DNA from: Caldilineaceae bacterium SB0661_bin_34
GTDB lineage: Bacteria; Chloroflexota; Anaerolineae; Caldilineales; Caldilineaceae
DNA length: 59,598 nucleotides
Assembly: GCA_009841145.1 (NCBI GenBank)
Contig: VXMJ01000102.1
Coordinates: 1-59,598, forward strand
Direction: 5' to 3'
The notes beneath the pieces were generated by a model. It was not told the DNA's origin and ran no database searches. It worked only from the letters and a program-made list of their open reading frames with translations. Position 1 is the first letter of the stretch. Each line of letters opens with the position of its first letter. The position numbers and the translations under genes were made by a program. Positions 46,341 through 55,359 of the stretch are shown one piece after another.

Positions 46341-47005
46341 GCAAGTGCTTCCCTTAAGATGGCAACGTTGTCCGCCACGGACCTGTGAGCGTTGTAGATG
46401 CTCGAACCGGCCACGACGTAATGGGCACCCGAATCAACCACGGCACGAATCGTGGACGCATCCACCCCGCCGTCCACCTGGATGGTCGGCGGTGCCTCGA
46501 GCTCCGCTGCGGCAATGAGTGATCCGAGCCGACGGATCCTGGCCGGCGATCCGGCTATAAACGGAGCACCTCCGAAACCGGGCGGGACGGTCATGACCAG
46601 GACACGGTCCACATACGGCAGCAATTCCCGCACGGCTTCCGGTGAAGTCCCGGGGTTCAGGGCAATCCCGGCCAAACAGTCGGCATGACGAATGTCGTCC
46701 ACCGCTCGGTACGGATCGCGGCATGCCTCCACGTGCACGGTGACCATTTCAACTCCGGTGGACAGAAAGGCCGGCAACAGGCGCAAGGGTTCCTCCACCA
46801 TCAGGTGCACATCAAGGGGAAGCGCGGTGGCCTGCCGGACGGCTTCAATGGTCGAAACCCCAAACGTGATGTTGGGAACAAACATCCCATCCATGACATC
46901 CAGGTGAAAACCGTCCACGCCGGCCGCCTCGGCCTCGGCAATCGATGCGGCGAGACGGCCAAAGTCGGCGGTTAGGATGGAGGGTAGCAGGTGGATTGCA
47001 GCCAT
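46337..47005 (-). CDS. rpe: Ribulose-phosphate 3-epimerase
   Basis: 222 aa from the ATG at 47005. LLPSILTADFGRL, DGFHLDVMDGMFVPNITFG (His and Asp metal/catalytic residues), LDVHLMVEEP, VPPGFGGAPFI and IQVDGGVDASTI are all standard. It interconverts ribulose-5-P and xylulose-5-P in the pentose phosphate/Calvin pathways. Confidence 0.96.
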   Translation of the reverse strand: MAAIHLLPSILTADFGRLAASIAEAEAAGVDGFHLDVMDGMFVPNITFGVSTIEAVRQATALPLDVHLMVEEPLRLLPAFLSTGVEMVTVHVEACRDPYRAVDDIRHADCLAGIALNPGTSPEAVRELLPYVDRVLVMTVPPGFGGAPFIAGSPARIRRLGSLIAAAELEAPPTIQVDGGVDASTIRAVVDSGAHYVVAGSSIYNAHRSVADNVAILREALA

Positions 47006-47225
47006 CGCTTGTGCGACCAGCCTGGCGGAACGGAACAGCGTCGTCTGCGAATTTTGGCAGACCATGCCGCGAAACCGACAACCGAACCCAGCCTGCAGGT
47101 GGCCGCGGTCTCGGTAGACGCCGCAGGACATGCTGTTGGATATTAGGTCTGCCTGTCAACATATACCATGATCGTCCCGCCGGGACGGGCCCGGACGCTT
47201 GTATTCAAGAAGGAGACACACAAAC

Positions 47226-48347
47226 ATGGCCACAGCCAAGGAACTGGCGACTGCTGCCGGCAACGGCGATCTCCACACCATGCGGTCCCTGCTTGCCGCG
47301 GACGGCTCACTGGCCACCACCTGGCAACCCGTGATGGAAGCCTGTCTCAGAGGCCGGCCGGAAGCCTTGCAGCTGCTGCTTGAGCATGGCGCGGATCCGA
47401 ACGTGAAGTCGCGCTCCTCACACCACTATCGCCCCCTGCATCGAACCGTCGAACACAAGAAGACGATGCCCAAGCACGAAGGCCACATGCAGGTGGTGGA
47501 AATCCTGCTCGACGCCGGCGCCGATCCCCTCCTGCCGGGCAGCCCTTGGCTCATCAGCGCGGTCGCCCTTTGCGCCACCGGTGATTCGACCGAATTCCTG
47601 CCCCTCCTGATGGACCGGATCCCAGCCGACCTCGATATCTTCCATGCCGCTGTGCTGGGACACTTCCAAAGAGTCGAGGAACTGCTCGCGGGCAATCCTG
47701 CCCTGGCCGCGTCACATGACCCGGACACCCGGATCTGGACGGACGAGCGTGGCTGGTCTGCTCTCCTCTATTGCACCCGATCCTGTCTGGGCAGGAACGA
47801 CAAGGCCAAAGCCAAGGAGTTAGCTGCCACGGCCCGATGCCTGCTGGCACACGGAGCGGATCCCAATGGCTGCATTGAGCACGCCATCCACAGCGGCAAC
47901 CTCGAGATCATGGAGACACTGCTTGAAGCCGGGGCCTCCGTGGCCGACGACGATACGCTCAACCACGCCGCCTGCGACGGCCAGTTCGAAATGCTGGAAC
48001 TGCTCCTAAAGCACGGCACACGGCTCGACGGCACGCGGGGCACGGAACATCACGGTGGCTACACCCCACTGGGTTGCGCCGTATCGTGTCGCAGCCTTCA
48101 GGGCGTCCGATGGTTCCTGGAGCAAGGCCAGGATCCCAATCACATCAAGAGCCAGGCCAATGAAAACTGCCTGCACGTGGCCGTGCACTACGGTGCCAGC
48201 AACAGAATGCTCCAGCTCCTGCTCGACTTCGGAACCCGGCTCGACCAGAAGGACGCGTCCGGTTTCACTCCGCTCGACCGGGCACGGGCGAAAAAGCGAA
48301 CCAAGGCGATCCCGTTTCTCGAGGCGGCCGCTGCCGGGACCCCTTAA
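47226..48347 (+). CDS. Ankyrin-repeat protein
   Basis: 373 aa from the ATG at 47226. At least six ankyrin-like units are visible (RGRPEALQLLLEHGADPNVK, MQVVEILLDAGADPL, ATARCLLAHGADPNG, NLEIMETLLEAGASV, QFEMLELLLKHGTRLDG, SNRMLQLLLDFGTRLDQKDASGFTPLDRA). No signal peptide, no catalytic domain, so a cytoplasmic scaffold or regulator is likely. Ankyrin proteins are frequent in host-associated (e.g. sponge) bacteria, but one alone is not evidence of symbiosis. Confidence 0.9.
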   Translation: MATAKELATAAGNGDLHTMRSLLAADGSLATTWQPVMEACLRGRPEALQLLLEHGADPNVKSRSSHHYRPLHRTVEHKKTMPKHEGHMQVVEILLDAGADPLLPGSPWLISAVALCATGDSTEFLPLLMDRIPADLDIFHAAVLGHFQRVEELLAGNPALAASHDPDTRIWTDERGWSALLYCTRSCLGRNDKAKAKELAATARCLLAHGADPNGCIEHAIHSGNLEIMETLLEAGASVADDDTLNHAACDGQFEMLELLLKHGTRLDGTRGTEHHGGYTPLGCAVSCRSLQGVRWFLEQGQDPNHIKSQANENCLHVAVHYGASNRMLQLLLDFGTRLDQKDASGFTPLDRARAKKRTKAIPFLEAAAAGTP

Positions 48348-48586
48348 CTGCCGAAACTCGGGATGCGTCCCCGTCAACGCCTGAACTGGCCCGACCAGCC
48401 CAACAACCAAATTGCCCAACAATTTCACCGACTGTTCCAAAAGCGGCTTGACCAAGTTCAGGCGCCTAGGGTGGGATTCTGCCCAGAGGCATTGCATACC
48501 AAACACAGTTGGTGAAACCAGAAATCTTTCGGACGCACTAAATGTTGTGAACCCATCGGCGCTCACATGCTGTGCGGGCGGGGCAC

Positions 48587-48940
48587 TCAGTCAGAATCCG
48601 CCCCGTCTTCCTGGATCCGATGCTCCCACAACCAGGAGAACGCGTAGATCCCCGTGTCATGGCCATCGTCCCAAGTAAGCCGCACGGCATATCCACCCAC
48701 CAGCTCGACGGCCGCCACCCGGTCGCTTGGCATGGGACCACTGGACAGGGACAAGGGATCGACCTCCACGCCGGATTCACCGCGCACCGCCCGACAGGAT
48801 GCACAAGGGCAGTTGCTGCGCAGCCACGTCAGCGACAACTCGCTGACGGAATCGTCCTGCCACTCAATGCGCATGAGATTCTGCGCACGCAGCACTCGGA
48901 TCCTGCGAGGAGAAAGGTGGGGATCTTGCTGGACTGCCAT
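48587..48940 (-). CDS. DUF971 family protein
   Basis: 117 aa, ATG at 48940. LRIEWQDDSVSELSLTWLR-like strands, the CPCASC motif (two close Cys) and GYAVRLTWDDGHDTGIYAFSWLWE match DUF971 (gamma-butyrobetaine hydroxylase N-terminal-like), a small domain proposed to bind iron-sulfur or zinc. Stand-alone forms are common near iron-sulfur or ApbC genes; none is next to it. Confidence 0.9.
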   Translation of the reverse strand: MAVQQDPHLSPRRIRVLRAQNLMRIEWQDDSVSELSLTWLRSNCPCASCRAVRGESGVEVDPLSLSSGPMPSDRVAAVELVGGYAVRLTWDDGHDTGIYAFSWLWEHRIQEDGADSD

Positions 48941-49053
48941 TGTGCGGAACCGTCCCGAATGTTCATATGTCTGCTACGCGATGTCCTTGCCTGCCGCGCC
49001 AGCACTTCCAGGCGGCCGACAGTGTATTGCCGACGCGGACCTCCGCAGTCTCG

Positions 49054-50349
49054 TCAGACCCTCAAGGCCTGGATTTGGTGTGGATGGCCAAAGATGCCCC
49101 GCGCGGCCTCGGAGAATGGCTGCCGGGTGTCCCACATGGTGACTCGAATGCCGCCGCGCAGCAGCCGACTGGTGAGATGGGTTCGTTCCAAGGCGGCCAG
49201 TCGGCCCGCCAACTCCCGCTCCTCATCGTCCTCCAACAGTGCCTCCTCAAAGGCGATCGGGTCCGGACTCACCACAATAACCTGATACCCGCGCGCCCTC
49301 AGCTTCAGCAGTTCGGCGTGGTCGTCGGGGTGCAGCGGACTGATAAGCAGCAGCAGGGACCGGTGAGGAAACAGGCGCGCCGGCACATAGTCAAGCCGAT
49401 TGAAGATTTGGCTGGTCTCCACCTTGGCTCGGGCCAGAGTGCGCAGTATCTTTTCGTACTGCTGTTTGCCGGAGCCGGGGAACGTCCAGTCGATGGAACC
49501 GCCGTAGAGGAAGAGGCCCACACGGTTGCCGTAGGCCAACAAGGTATCCGCCAGGCTCGCGGCAGCCTGGATGCTGAACTCCAGAATGCTCCGGTCGCCG
49601 GTAAAGACATTGGTCACCGCCCGGATGTCGAGAATCAAACCGATGTCGATGGCCCGTTCCAACTGAAACTCGTTGACGAACAGGGTTGTGTCGGATCGGG
49701 CGGTGGCGCGGTGGTTCAGCCATCGCCAGCTGTCTCCGGCCTGATATTCCCTCAGGCCAAAGAACTCGACACCGGGGCCACCCTTGCGGGCCGGGATGAG
49801 GCCGGGATACACCCGTGTGCGCCGGGCCTGGATGGCCATCGTCGGAATCTTGATGGCACGCGGCAGCACAAACAGCCGATTGAGCGGATCATACGTTTCG
49901 GTGACGTTGAACAAACCGAAGGGATCACTGGCCGCAATCCGCAGCGGAGGCAGCACGTAGTAGCCCCGGGCCCCCTCCAGGCGATGCTCAAGCCGGCTCG
50001 CCCGGCCGGGTTCCAGCCCGAGCCAACCCTCGTGTTCACCGTCGTGCTTCCCCAAGCCGGCCGGAAACGGCTGCTCCACCAGGGCATGCTCCAGAGCCTC
50101 CTCCCGATCCTCCACTGTCAGGACGGTGCGGATGTGTTCGCCCTGGGCCACCCGATCCTGATCCAGGTGCCGGCGCACGTCGAGGTTCAATCGACGCGGA
50201 GCCTGCCACAAGGCCCATCCCACCAGCACCAGGGGCGGGATGGCCAAGGCCAGCACGAACCCCTGAACCGTGGCCAAGCCGGCCAGCAGGGCTGCCGTGG
50301 CCACCACGACTACGGCGAAGAGGCGGGGCAGGCCCTGGTCTTCAGGCAC
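49054..50349 (-). CDS. DUF58 protein of a MoxR operon
   Basis: 431 aa from a GTG at 50349, overlapping the MoxR stop by 8 nt. Two N-terminal membrane helices (LFAVVVVATAALLAGLATVQG, VLALAIPPLVLVGWAL) precede the DUF58 core GGPGVEFFGLREYQAGDSWRWLNHRATARSDTTLFVNEF (in part) and a VWA-like domain (IDIGLILDIRA). Such proteins partner MoxR ATPases in assembling periplasmic or membrane complexes. Confidence 0.92.
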   Translation of the reverse strand: MPEDQGLPRLFAVVVVATAALLAGLATVQGFVLALAIPPLVLVGWALWQAPRRLNLDVRRHLDQDRVAQGEHIRTVLTVEDREEALEHALVEQPFPAGLGKHDGEHEGWLGLEPGRASRLEHRLEGARGYYVLPPLRIAASDPFGLFNVTETYDPLNRLFVLPRAIKIPTMAIQARRTRVYPGLIPARKGGPGVEFFGLREYQAGDSWRWLNHRATARSDTTLFVNEFQLERAIDIGLILDIRAVTNVFTGDRSILEFSIQAAASLADTLLAYGNRVGLFLYGGSIDWTFPGSGKQQYEKILRTLARAKVETSQIFNRLDYVPARLFPHRSLLLLISPLHPDDHAELLKLRARGYQVIVVSPDPIAFEEALLEDDEERELAGRLAALERTHLTSRLLRGGIRVTMWDTRQPFSEAARGIFGHPHQIQALRV

Positions 50350-51298
50350 CGGACACGAGGGGGACGGGCACGGAGTCGAGGATGCCGTCCAGGATTTGAG
50401 CGGCGGCACCCTGCCGAAGCCACAGGTCCGGCGACAGGATCAGACGGTGGATCAGTGCCTGGTGCACATAGGCCTTGACATCGTCGGGAAGCACAAAGTC
50501 CCGTTCGTCCATGGCAGCGTTGGCCCGTGCCAGACGGAACAGGGCCAGGGAGCCACGGGGGCTGGCGCCAACGGCCACGCGGTTGTCCTGACGGGTTGCT
50601 GTGATCAGCCTCACGATGTAGCCGGCCAAGTCGTCATGGAGGTGGATATCCTCGATCGCGGCCCGCATTGCCAACAGGGTTTCGGCATCGGCCCGGGGAG
50701 TCATGGCCACGTCGTCCTGTCTGCGGTCGCGGCGGTTGGTCAGGATTTGGGCCTCCTCCTCGGCGGAGGGATAGCCAACGCTGAGGCGCACCAGGAACCG
50801 GTCCAGCTGCGCCTCCGGCAGGGGAAAGGTTCCCTCGTACTCGATGGGGTTCTGGGTGGCAATCACGATGAACGGATCCGGCAGCGCCATGGTCTCCCCC
50901 TCCAGCGAAACCTGGCGCTCCTGCATGGCCTCAAGCAGGGCGGACTGGGTCTTGGGGGAAGCCCGGTTGATTTCGTCCGCCAGCACGATGTTGCTGAAGA
51001 TGGGCCCCCTGTGGAGTTCGAAACTGCCACTGTTCCGGTTGTAGATGTAGCCGCCCAGGATATCGCCTGGCAGCAGATCCGGCGTGAACTGGATCCGCCG
51101 GAAAGTCAACCCGAGCACGTTGGCAAAGCTGTGGGCTGTCAGCGTCTTGGCCAGCCCCGGGTAGTCCTCCAACAGAATGTGGCCATCCGCCAGCAACGCC
51201 ACCATGATGCGGCGCAGCAGTTCGTCCTTGCCCACAATGGCGCGGGCGACCTCCGCGGTCACGGCCCGTGCCCTGTGGGCCACTTGGTTGAGTTCCAT
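50342..51298 (-). CDS. MoxR-family AAA+ ATPase
   Basis: 318 aa from the ATG at 51298. Walker A is unusual: LLEDYPGLAKTLT, with GLAKT, which is normal for MoxR (compare GVPGLAKT). Walker B NIVLADEINRASPKTQSALLEAM, sensor 1 ATQNPIEYEGTFPLPEAQLDRF and the C-terminal lid are complete. MoxR ATPases act as chaperone-like activators for partners such as the DUF58/VWA protein next to it. The start overlaps the upstream gene's stop (TGATG). Confidence 0.95.
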   Translation of the reverse strand: MELNQVAHRARAVTAEVARAIVGKDELLRRIMVALLADGHILLEDYPGLAKTLTAHSFANVLGLTFRRIQFTPDLLPGDILGGYIYNRNSGSFELHRGPIFSNIVLADEINRASPKTQSALLEAMQERQVSLEGETMALPDPFIVIATQNPIEYEGTFPLPEAQLDRFLVRLSVGYPSAEEEAQILTNRRDRRQDDVAMTPRADAETLLAMRAAIEDIHLHDDLAGYIVRLITATRQDNRVAVGASPRGSLALFRLARANAAMDERDFVLPDDVKAYVHQALIHRLILSPDLWLRQGAAAQILDGILDSVPVPLVSGA

Positions 51299-51936
51299 CA
51301 GCCTTTTTCTTGATGCCTCCCGGCCATGCCCAATCGATTTTCCAAGTACTGTGCAACGGCTTCCGGCGCGCGTCGATACTCCGCCTGTGCCGTGCGCGGT
51401 TTTGGCACCAGGTCGAGCAGACGGTCCGCCAAGCTGCGCCGCCCGAATTCTTCGTCCCCGCGCACAATCAGCAGGGGCCGCAGTTCTTCCGGGACATCCG
51501 GCTCGCGCGGGGACTCGCCAGTTGCCGGGCCGGACAGATCCTCCTCGGCCTCCGTCACCGTCAAGTCCAAGACCAGTTTGCGAAGCGAACGATTCAGGTT
51601 GAACCGCCCATAGTCCAGCATCCGGGCCCTGCGCAATTGGCCCTGCCACCGGGCCACCGGACCCTGCAGGCCAATAGAGACCGTGCGCATGCGGGGGCGC
51701 CGGGGGGCGCGAAACCGTATCAGACGCAAACCCCAAATCGCGGCCACGAACACGAACAGGCCCCAGAACAGGTACTGGGGCAGGCTGCGCACGAACAGTT
51801 CAGCCACCCAGGCGGTGTACATCATGGGCCGAATTAGGACGTCGCGGACGAAGTCCTCGATGAAGAACACTGCAAACAGAAAGCTGGCGGCCAGCCATAT
51901 CGCCATCACCAGCCCGCGCTTTTGGAGGTCAGACAT
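51298..51936 (-). CDS. Two-helix membrane protein of the MoxR operon
   Basis: 212 aa from the ATG at 51936. Two hydrophobic segments near the N-terminus (LVMAIWLAASFLFAVFFIEDF, YLFWGLFVFVAAIWGLRLI), then a long cytoplasmic part with RARMLDYGRFNLNRSLRKLVLDLT. Not assignable to a named family. Overlaps the DUF4129 gene by 8 nt and moxR by 1 nt, so it is certainly part of the operon. Confidence 0.75.
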   Translation of the reverse strand: MSDLQKRGLVMAIWLAASFLFAVFFIEDFVRDVLIRPMMYTAWVAELFVRSLPQYLFWGLFVFVAAIWGLRLIRFRAPRRPRMRTVSIGLQGPVARWQGQLRRARMLDYGRFNLNRSLRKLVLDLTVTEAEEDLSGPATGESPREPDVPEELRPLLIVRGDEEFGRRSLADRLLDLVPKPRTAQAEYRRAPEAVAQYLENRLGMAGRHQEKG

Positions 51937-52882
51937 CAAGGGCTGCGGCCGGGCCGGATCCGCTGGTCAGGGACGCTCCGGCCGGCGGCGGTCGGGAATC
52001 CCTGATCTGCTGCAGGCAATCGGACGCCTCCTGCCGGTCGCGGGCACTGGCCGGCCGGTCCCCGAAGCGAACCCGCTCGAATAGGGCCGAAAGCCGACGC
52101 ACCGGCCTTGAATGCATGCCCAGTTCCGACAACCGTTGTTCAAATTCGCGCGGCGTCATCGATTGGCTGCGCCGAACCCGACGGGTTTCCTCCAGGCATC
52201 GGACCATGTTCAGGTAGCAGCGTTCGATGGTGTCCCCGACATCGTGTCCCAAGTCCAAGGCTTCGATTGCCTCCCCGGCCTCGCGGCGAATCAACTCCGA
52301 CGTGTCGCTGCGGCCCCAGTTGGCCCGATTCAACAGAAACAGGCCCAGGCCCGCAATGGCGACGCCACCGGCTCCGGTTACCACCCATACCAACCAGTCC
52401 CGCACCTCCATGTCCGGTGGCACCGGAGGTTCGGCTTGCGCAAACTGCAGTTCCTCCTGCGGCGGCGCGCCCATCGCCGAACTCTCTGCCGAACGGGATT
52501 CCTGATTTTCCAACACGCGCATCAACACGAAGGTGAGCAACAGGGTGGTGACCACCGCACCCACCAGCGCCTTGCGGTAGGTGGGGGAAATGATCGCGTA
52601 CACCACGCAGAGCGTCAGGCAGCCCCAAATGGCCAGGATCCAAAACCGGGTCAGTCCGAACGGTCCCTCCTTGGCTTCGGATGACCAAGGGGTTGTCTCG
52701 GGACGGGTAAACGTGTCGGTAAAGAGACTCATCAAACCGCTTTCGGTACCGGGCTGCATGCGGAGTTCGGGCAGGGCACTGCCGAGGACAATCAGCAACA
52801 GGAGACCCACCGCCACTGCGAGCACAATGTTCAGGCGGCCCGGTGCTTCCCGCTGCTCGGTCCGAGGAGTTGGATCTTGCAT
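51929..52882 (-). CDS. DUF4129 membrane protein
   Basis: 317 aa from the ATG at 52882; the longer frame upstream adds a low-quality extension. Three hydrophobic helices (NIVLAVAVGLLLLIVLG, FWILAIWGCLTLCVVYAI, ALVGAVVTTLLLTFVLM) and a fourth (WLVWVVTGAGGVAIAGLGLFLL) precede the DUF4129 domain (IERCYLNMVRCLEETRRVRRSQSMTPREFEQRL ... LSALFERVRFGDR, in part). The domain is typical of MoxR-DUF58-transglutaminase clusters; the transglutaminase itself is absent here. First gene of the operon. Confidence 0.88.
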   Translation of the reverse strand: MQDPTPRTEQREAPGRLNIVLAVAVGLLLLIVLGSALPELRMQPGTESGLMSLFTDTFTRPETTPWSSEAKEGPFGLTRFWILAIWGCLTLCVVYAIISPTYRKALVGAVVTTLLLTFVLMRVLENQESRSAESSAMGAPPQEELQFAQAEPPVPPDMEVRDWLVWVVTGAGGVAIAGLGLFLLNRANWGRSDTSELIRREAGEAIEALDLGHDVGDTIERCYLNMVRCLEETRRVRRSQSMTPREFEQRLSELGMHSRPVRRLSALFERVRFGDRPASARDRQEASDCLQQIRDSRPPPAGASLTSGSGPAAALDV

Positions 52883-53354
52883 GGTGACTGAACTCGGAAG
52901 GCCGGAAGCCGGCCCATGGATGCGCAACCGTCTCGCGCCGGCACCGTTGCCGATAGCATTACCGAACCCGCCGCGGCTCCCGGCCGGTAGGCGCGACGTT
53001 TTGGTGTTAGATTCGGGTTGAGCCAAAACGAAGGGGCATTATAGTCCGACTAGGGGTTCCCGGCTCGTACCGCCCGGCCCGATTGCCAGCCGGGCAGCGG
53101 ACTGCCACCACTGGACCACAAGCTACAACTGTTGCGACAAGCTGTAAAAAAGTGCGATAATTAACCTAGGATGAAGCACGATACCTGTTTCGCATGCACC
53201 GGCTCGGACTGCCTGTCCCCAGTCGGGTTACCGAAAGTGCACGCGGGATTCTCCTTGGCGTTTTGAGAAGTGCTCTTGGTACAGGTTTTGCAACATGGAC
53301 AGGCGTACGCTGGTCCGCATTGCCCTACGAAAATGAATCCGCAGCAACGTTGCC
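52883..53354. other. Divergent intergenic region before uvrB
   Basis: About 470 bp between the DUF4129 gene and uvrB with no gene. It holds the predicted uvrB promoter (53132-53161) and a low-GC patch around 53140-53170. Confidence 0.5.
53132..53161 (+). promoter_or_regulatory. Putative sigma-70 promoter of uvrB
   Basis: TTGCGA (53132-53137), 18-bp spacer, GATAAT (53156-53161). No LexA-type palindrome is obvious next to it. The 5' untranslated region would be about 190 nt, ending at the ATG at 53355. Confidence 0.5.
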
Positions 53355-55358
53355 ATGAGCCAGCCTTTTGAGGTCATCAGCGAGTTTCGCCCCACGGGCG
53401 ATCAGCCCCAGGCCATCGACGCCCTGACGGCCGGCCTGGAACAGGGCATGACCCACCAGACTCTGCTGGGGGTTACCGGGTCCGGCAAGACATTCACGAT
53501 GGCCAATGTCATCGAACGCGTACAGCGGCCCACGCTGGTCATCGCCCACAACAAGACCTTGGCGGCCCAGCTCTATTCCGAGCTGAAGGAATTCCTGCCG
53601 CGCAATGCGGTCGAGTACTTCGTCAGCTATTACGACTACTACCAGCCGGAGGCCTACATCCCCCGCTCGGACCTCTACATCGAGAAGGAGGCGATGGTCA
53701 ACGACGAGATCGAGCGGCTGCGCCTGGCGGCTACCAGTTCCCTCTTCTCGCGGCCCGACGTGGTCATCGTGGCGTCCGTGTCGTGCATCTACGGGCTGGG
53801 TAACCCCGAGGACTACGGCTATGCCGTCTGCAGCCTGAAGACAGGCGACCTGACCCGGCGCCAAACGGTCCTGCGGCATCTGGTCAGCATCAGCTACGAA
53901 CGCAACGACAGCAACCTTGACCGGGGGCGCTTCCGGGTACGGGGGGACGTGCTGGAAGTCCACCCGGCCTATGAGGACTTTGGCTACCGGGTGAGTTTCT
54001 TCGGGGACGAGGTGGAACGGATCTGCCGCTTCGATCTCCTGACCGGCGAGGTGCTGGCGGACTTGGAGGAGGTCCATTTCTTCCCTGCCAAGCACTTTCA
54101 GACCTCGGACGAAAAGCTCCAGGCATCCGTGGAGACCATCGAGGCGGAACTTCTGGAGCAGGAAGCCAGGTTCATCGCGGAGAACAAGCTAATCGAGGCT
54201 CAGCGGCTGCGGCAGCGCACCAACTACGACCTGGAGATGCTGCGCGAGGTGGGCTACTGCAACGGCATTGAGAACTACAGCCGCCACCTTGACCAGCGCG
54301 AGGTGGGTTCGCCGCCCTGGACCCTGCTGGACTACTTCCCGGCCCAGTGGCTCCTGTTTGTGGACGAAAGCCACATGACGGTGCCCCAGCTGCGGGGCAT
54401 GTACCGCGGAGACCTGTCCCGGAAGGAGACCCTGGTCAACTTCGGGTTCCGGCTCCCGTCGGCCAAGGACAACCGTCCCCTGAAGTTCGAGGAATTCCGG
54501 GAACGCGTCCACCAGGCGGTCTTCGTCAGTGCTACCCCGGCCCCCTGGGAACTGGAAGTATCCAGCCAGACCGTGGAACAGCTGATCCGGCCCACCGGCC
54601 TCCTGGATCCGGTCGTGGAGGTTCGCTCCACCAAGGGCCAGATCGAGAATCTGATTGGCGAGGTGCGCCGACGCGTGCACCAAGGACAGCGCTCCATCAT
54701 CACCACGCTCACCAAGCGGATGGCAGAGGATCTGTCCGAATACCTGGCGGAACTGGACTTCCGGGTCCACTACCTGCACAGCGAAATCGACACCCTGGAG
54801 CGGGTGGACATCCTGCGCGATCTGCGTCTTGGGGTGTATGACGTAGTGGTTGGCATCAACCTCCTGCGGGAAGGCCTCGACCTGCCCGAGGTGACCCTGG
54901 TCGCGGTGCTGGATGCGGACCAGGAGGGGTTTCTGCGCAGCGCCAGTGCCTTGATTCAGACCGTGGGCCGCGCGGCCCGCCATGTGGAAGGCAAGGCCAT
55001 CCTCTATGCCGACAAGACCACGGCCGCCATGCAGATTGCCCTGGACGAAACCAACCGGCGCCGGTCCCTGCAGGAAGCCTACAACCGGGAACACGGCATC
55101 GAACCGACCACCATCGTCAAGGAGGTACGGGACCTGACGGATCGGGTCAAGGCCATGACGAAGGAACTGGTGGACGAGGATGCCCCGGCCCCCGCGGACG
55201 AGGTCGACCTCTCGCCGGACGCCCTGGCCAGGATGATCCAGGAGCTGGAAAGGGAAATGAAGGAGGCGGCCCGCCAGCTGGAGTTCGAAAAGGCCGCCAA
55301 CCTTCGGGACCAGATTGTCGAGCTGCGACGGCAGGAACCCATCACGGATCTGCCTTGA
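53355..55358 (+). CDS. uvrB: UvrABC system protein B
   Basis: 667 aa, the normal size. Walker [13 protein letters not shown], the beta-hairpin [12 protein letters not shown] that probes damaged DNA, helicase motifs [29 protein letters not shown] and QTVGRAARH, and a C-terminal UVR domain ([25 protein letters not shown] in part) that binds UvrC. It verifies lesions in nucleotide excision repair. The gyrA/parC start follows its stop by 1 nt, so the two are co-translated. Confidence 0.98.
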   Translation: MSQPFEVISEFRPTGDQPQAIDALTAGLEQGMTHQTLLGVTGSGKTFTMANVIERVQRPTLVIAHNKTLAAQLYSELKEFLPRNAVEYFVSYYDYYQPEAYIPRSDLYIEKEAMVNDEIERLRLAATSSLFSRPDVVIVASVSCIYGLGNPEDYGYAVCSLKTGDLTRRQTVLRHLVSISYERNDSNLDRGRFRVRGDVLEVHPAYEDFGYRVSFFGDEVERICRFDLLTGEVLADLEEVHFFPAKHFQTSDEKLQASVETIEAELLEQEARFIAENKLIEAQRLRQRTNYDLEMLREVGYCNGIENYSRHLDQREVGSPPWTLLDYFPAQWLLFVDESHMTVPQLRGMYRGDLSRKETLVNFGFRLPSAKDNRPLKFEEFRERVHQAVFVSATPAPWELEVSSQTVEQLIRPTGLLDPVVEVRSTKGQIENLIGEVRRRVHQGQRSIITTLTKRMAEDLSEYLAELDFRVHYLHSEIDTLERVDILRDLRLGVYDVVVGINLLREGLDLPEVTLVAVLDADQEGFLRSASALIQTVGRAARHVEGKAILYADKTTAAMQIALDETNRRRSLQEAYNREHGIEPTTIVKEVRDLTDRVKAMTKELVDEDAPAPADEVDLSPDALARMIQELEREMKEAARQLEFEKAANLRDQIVELRRQEPITDLP

Positions 55359-55359
55359 C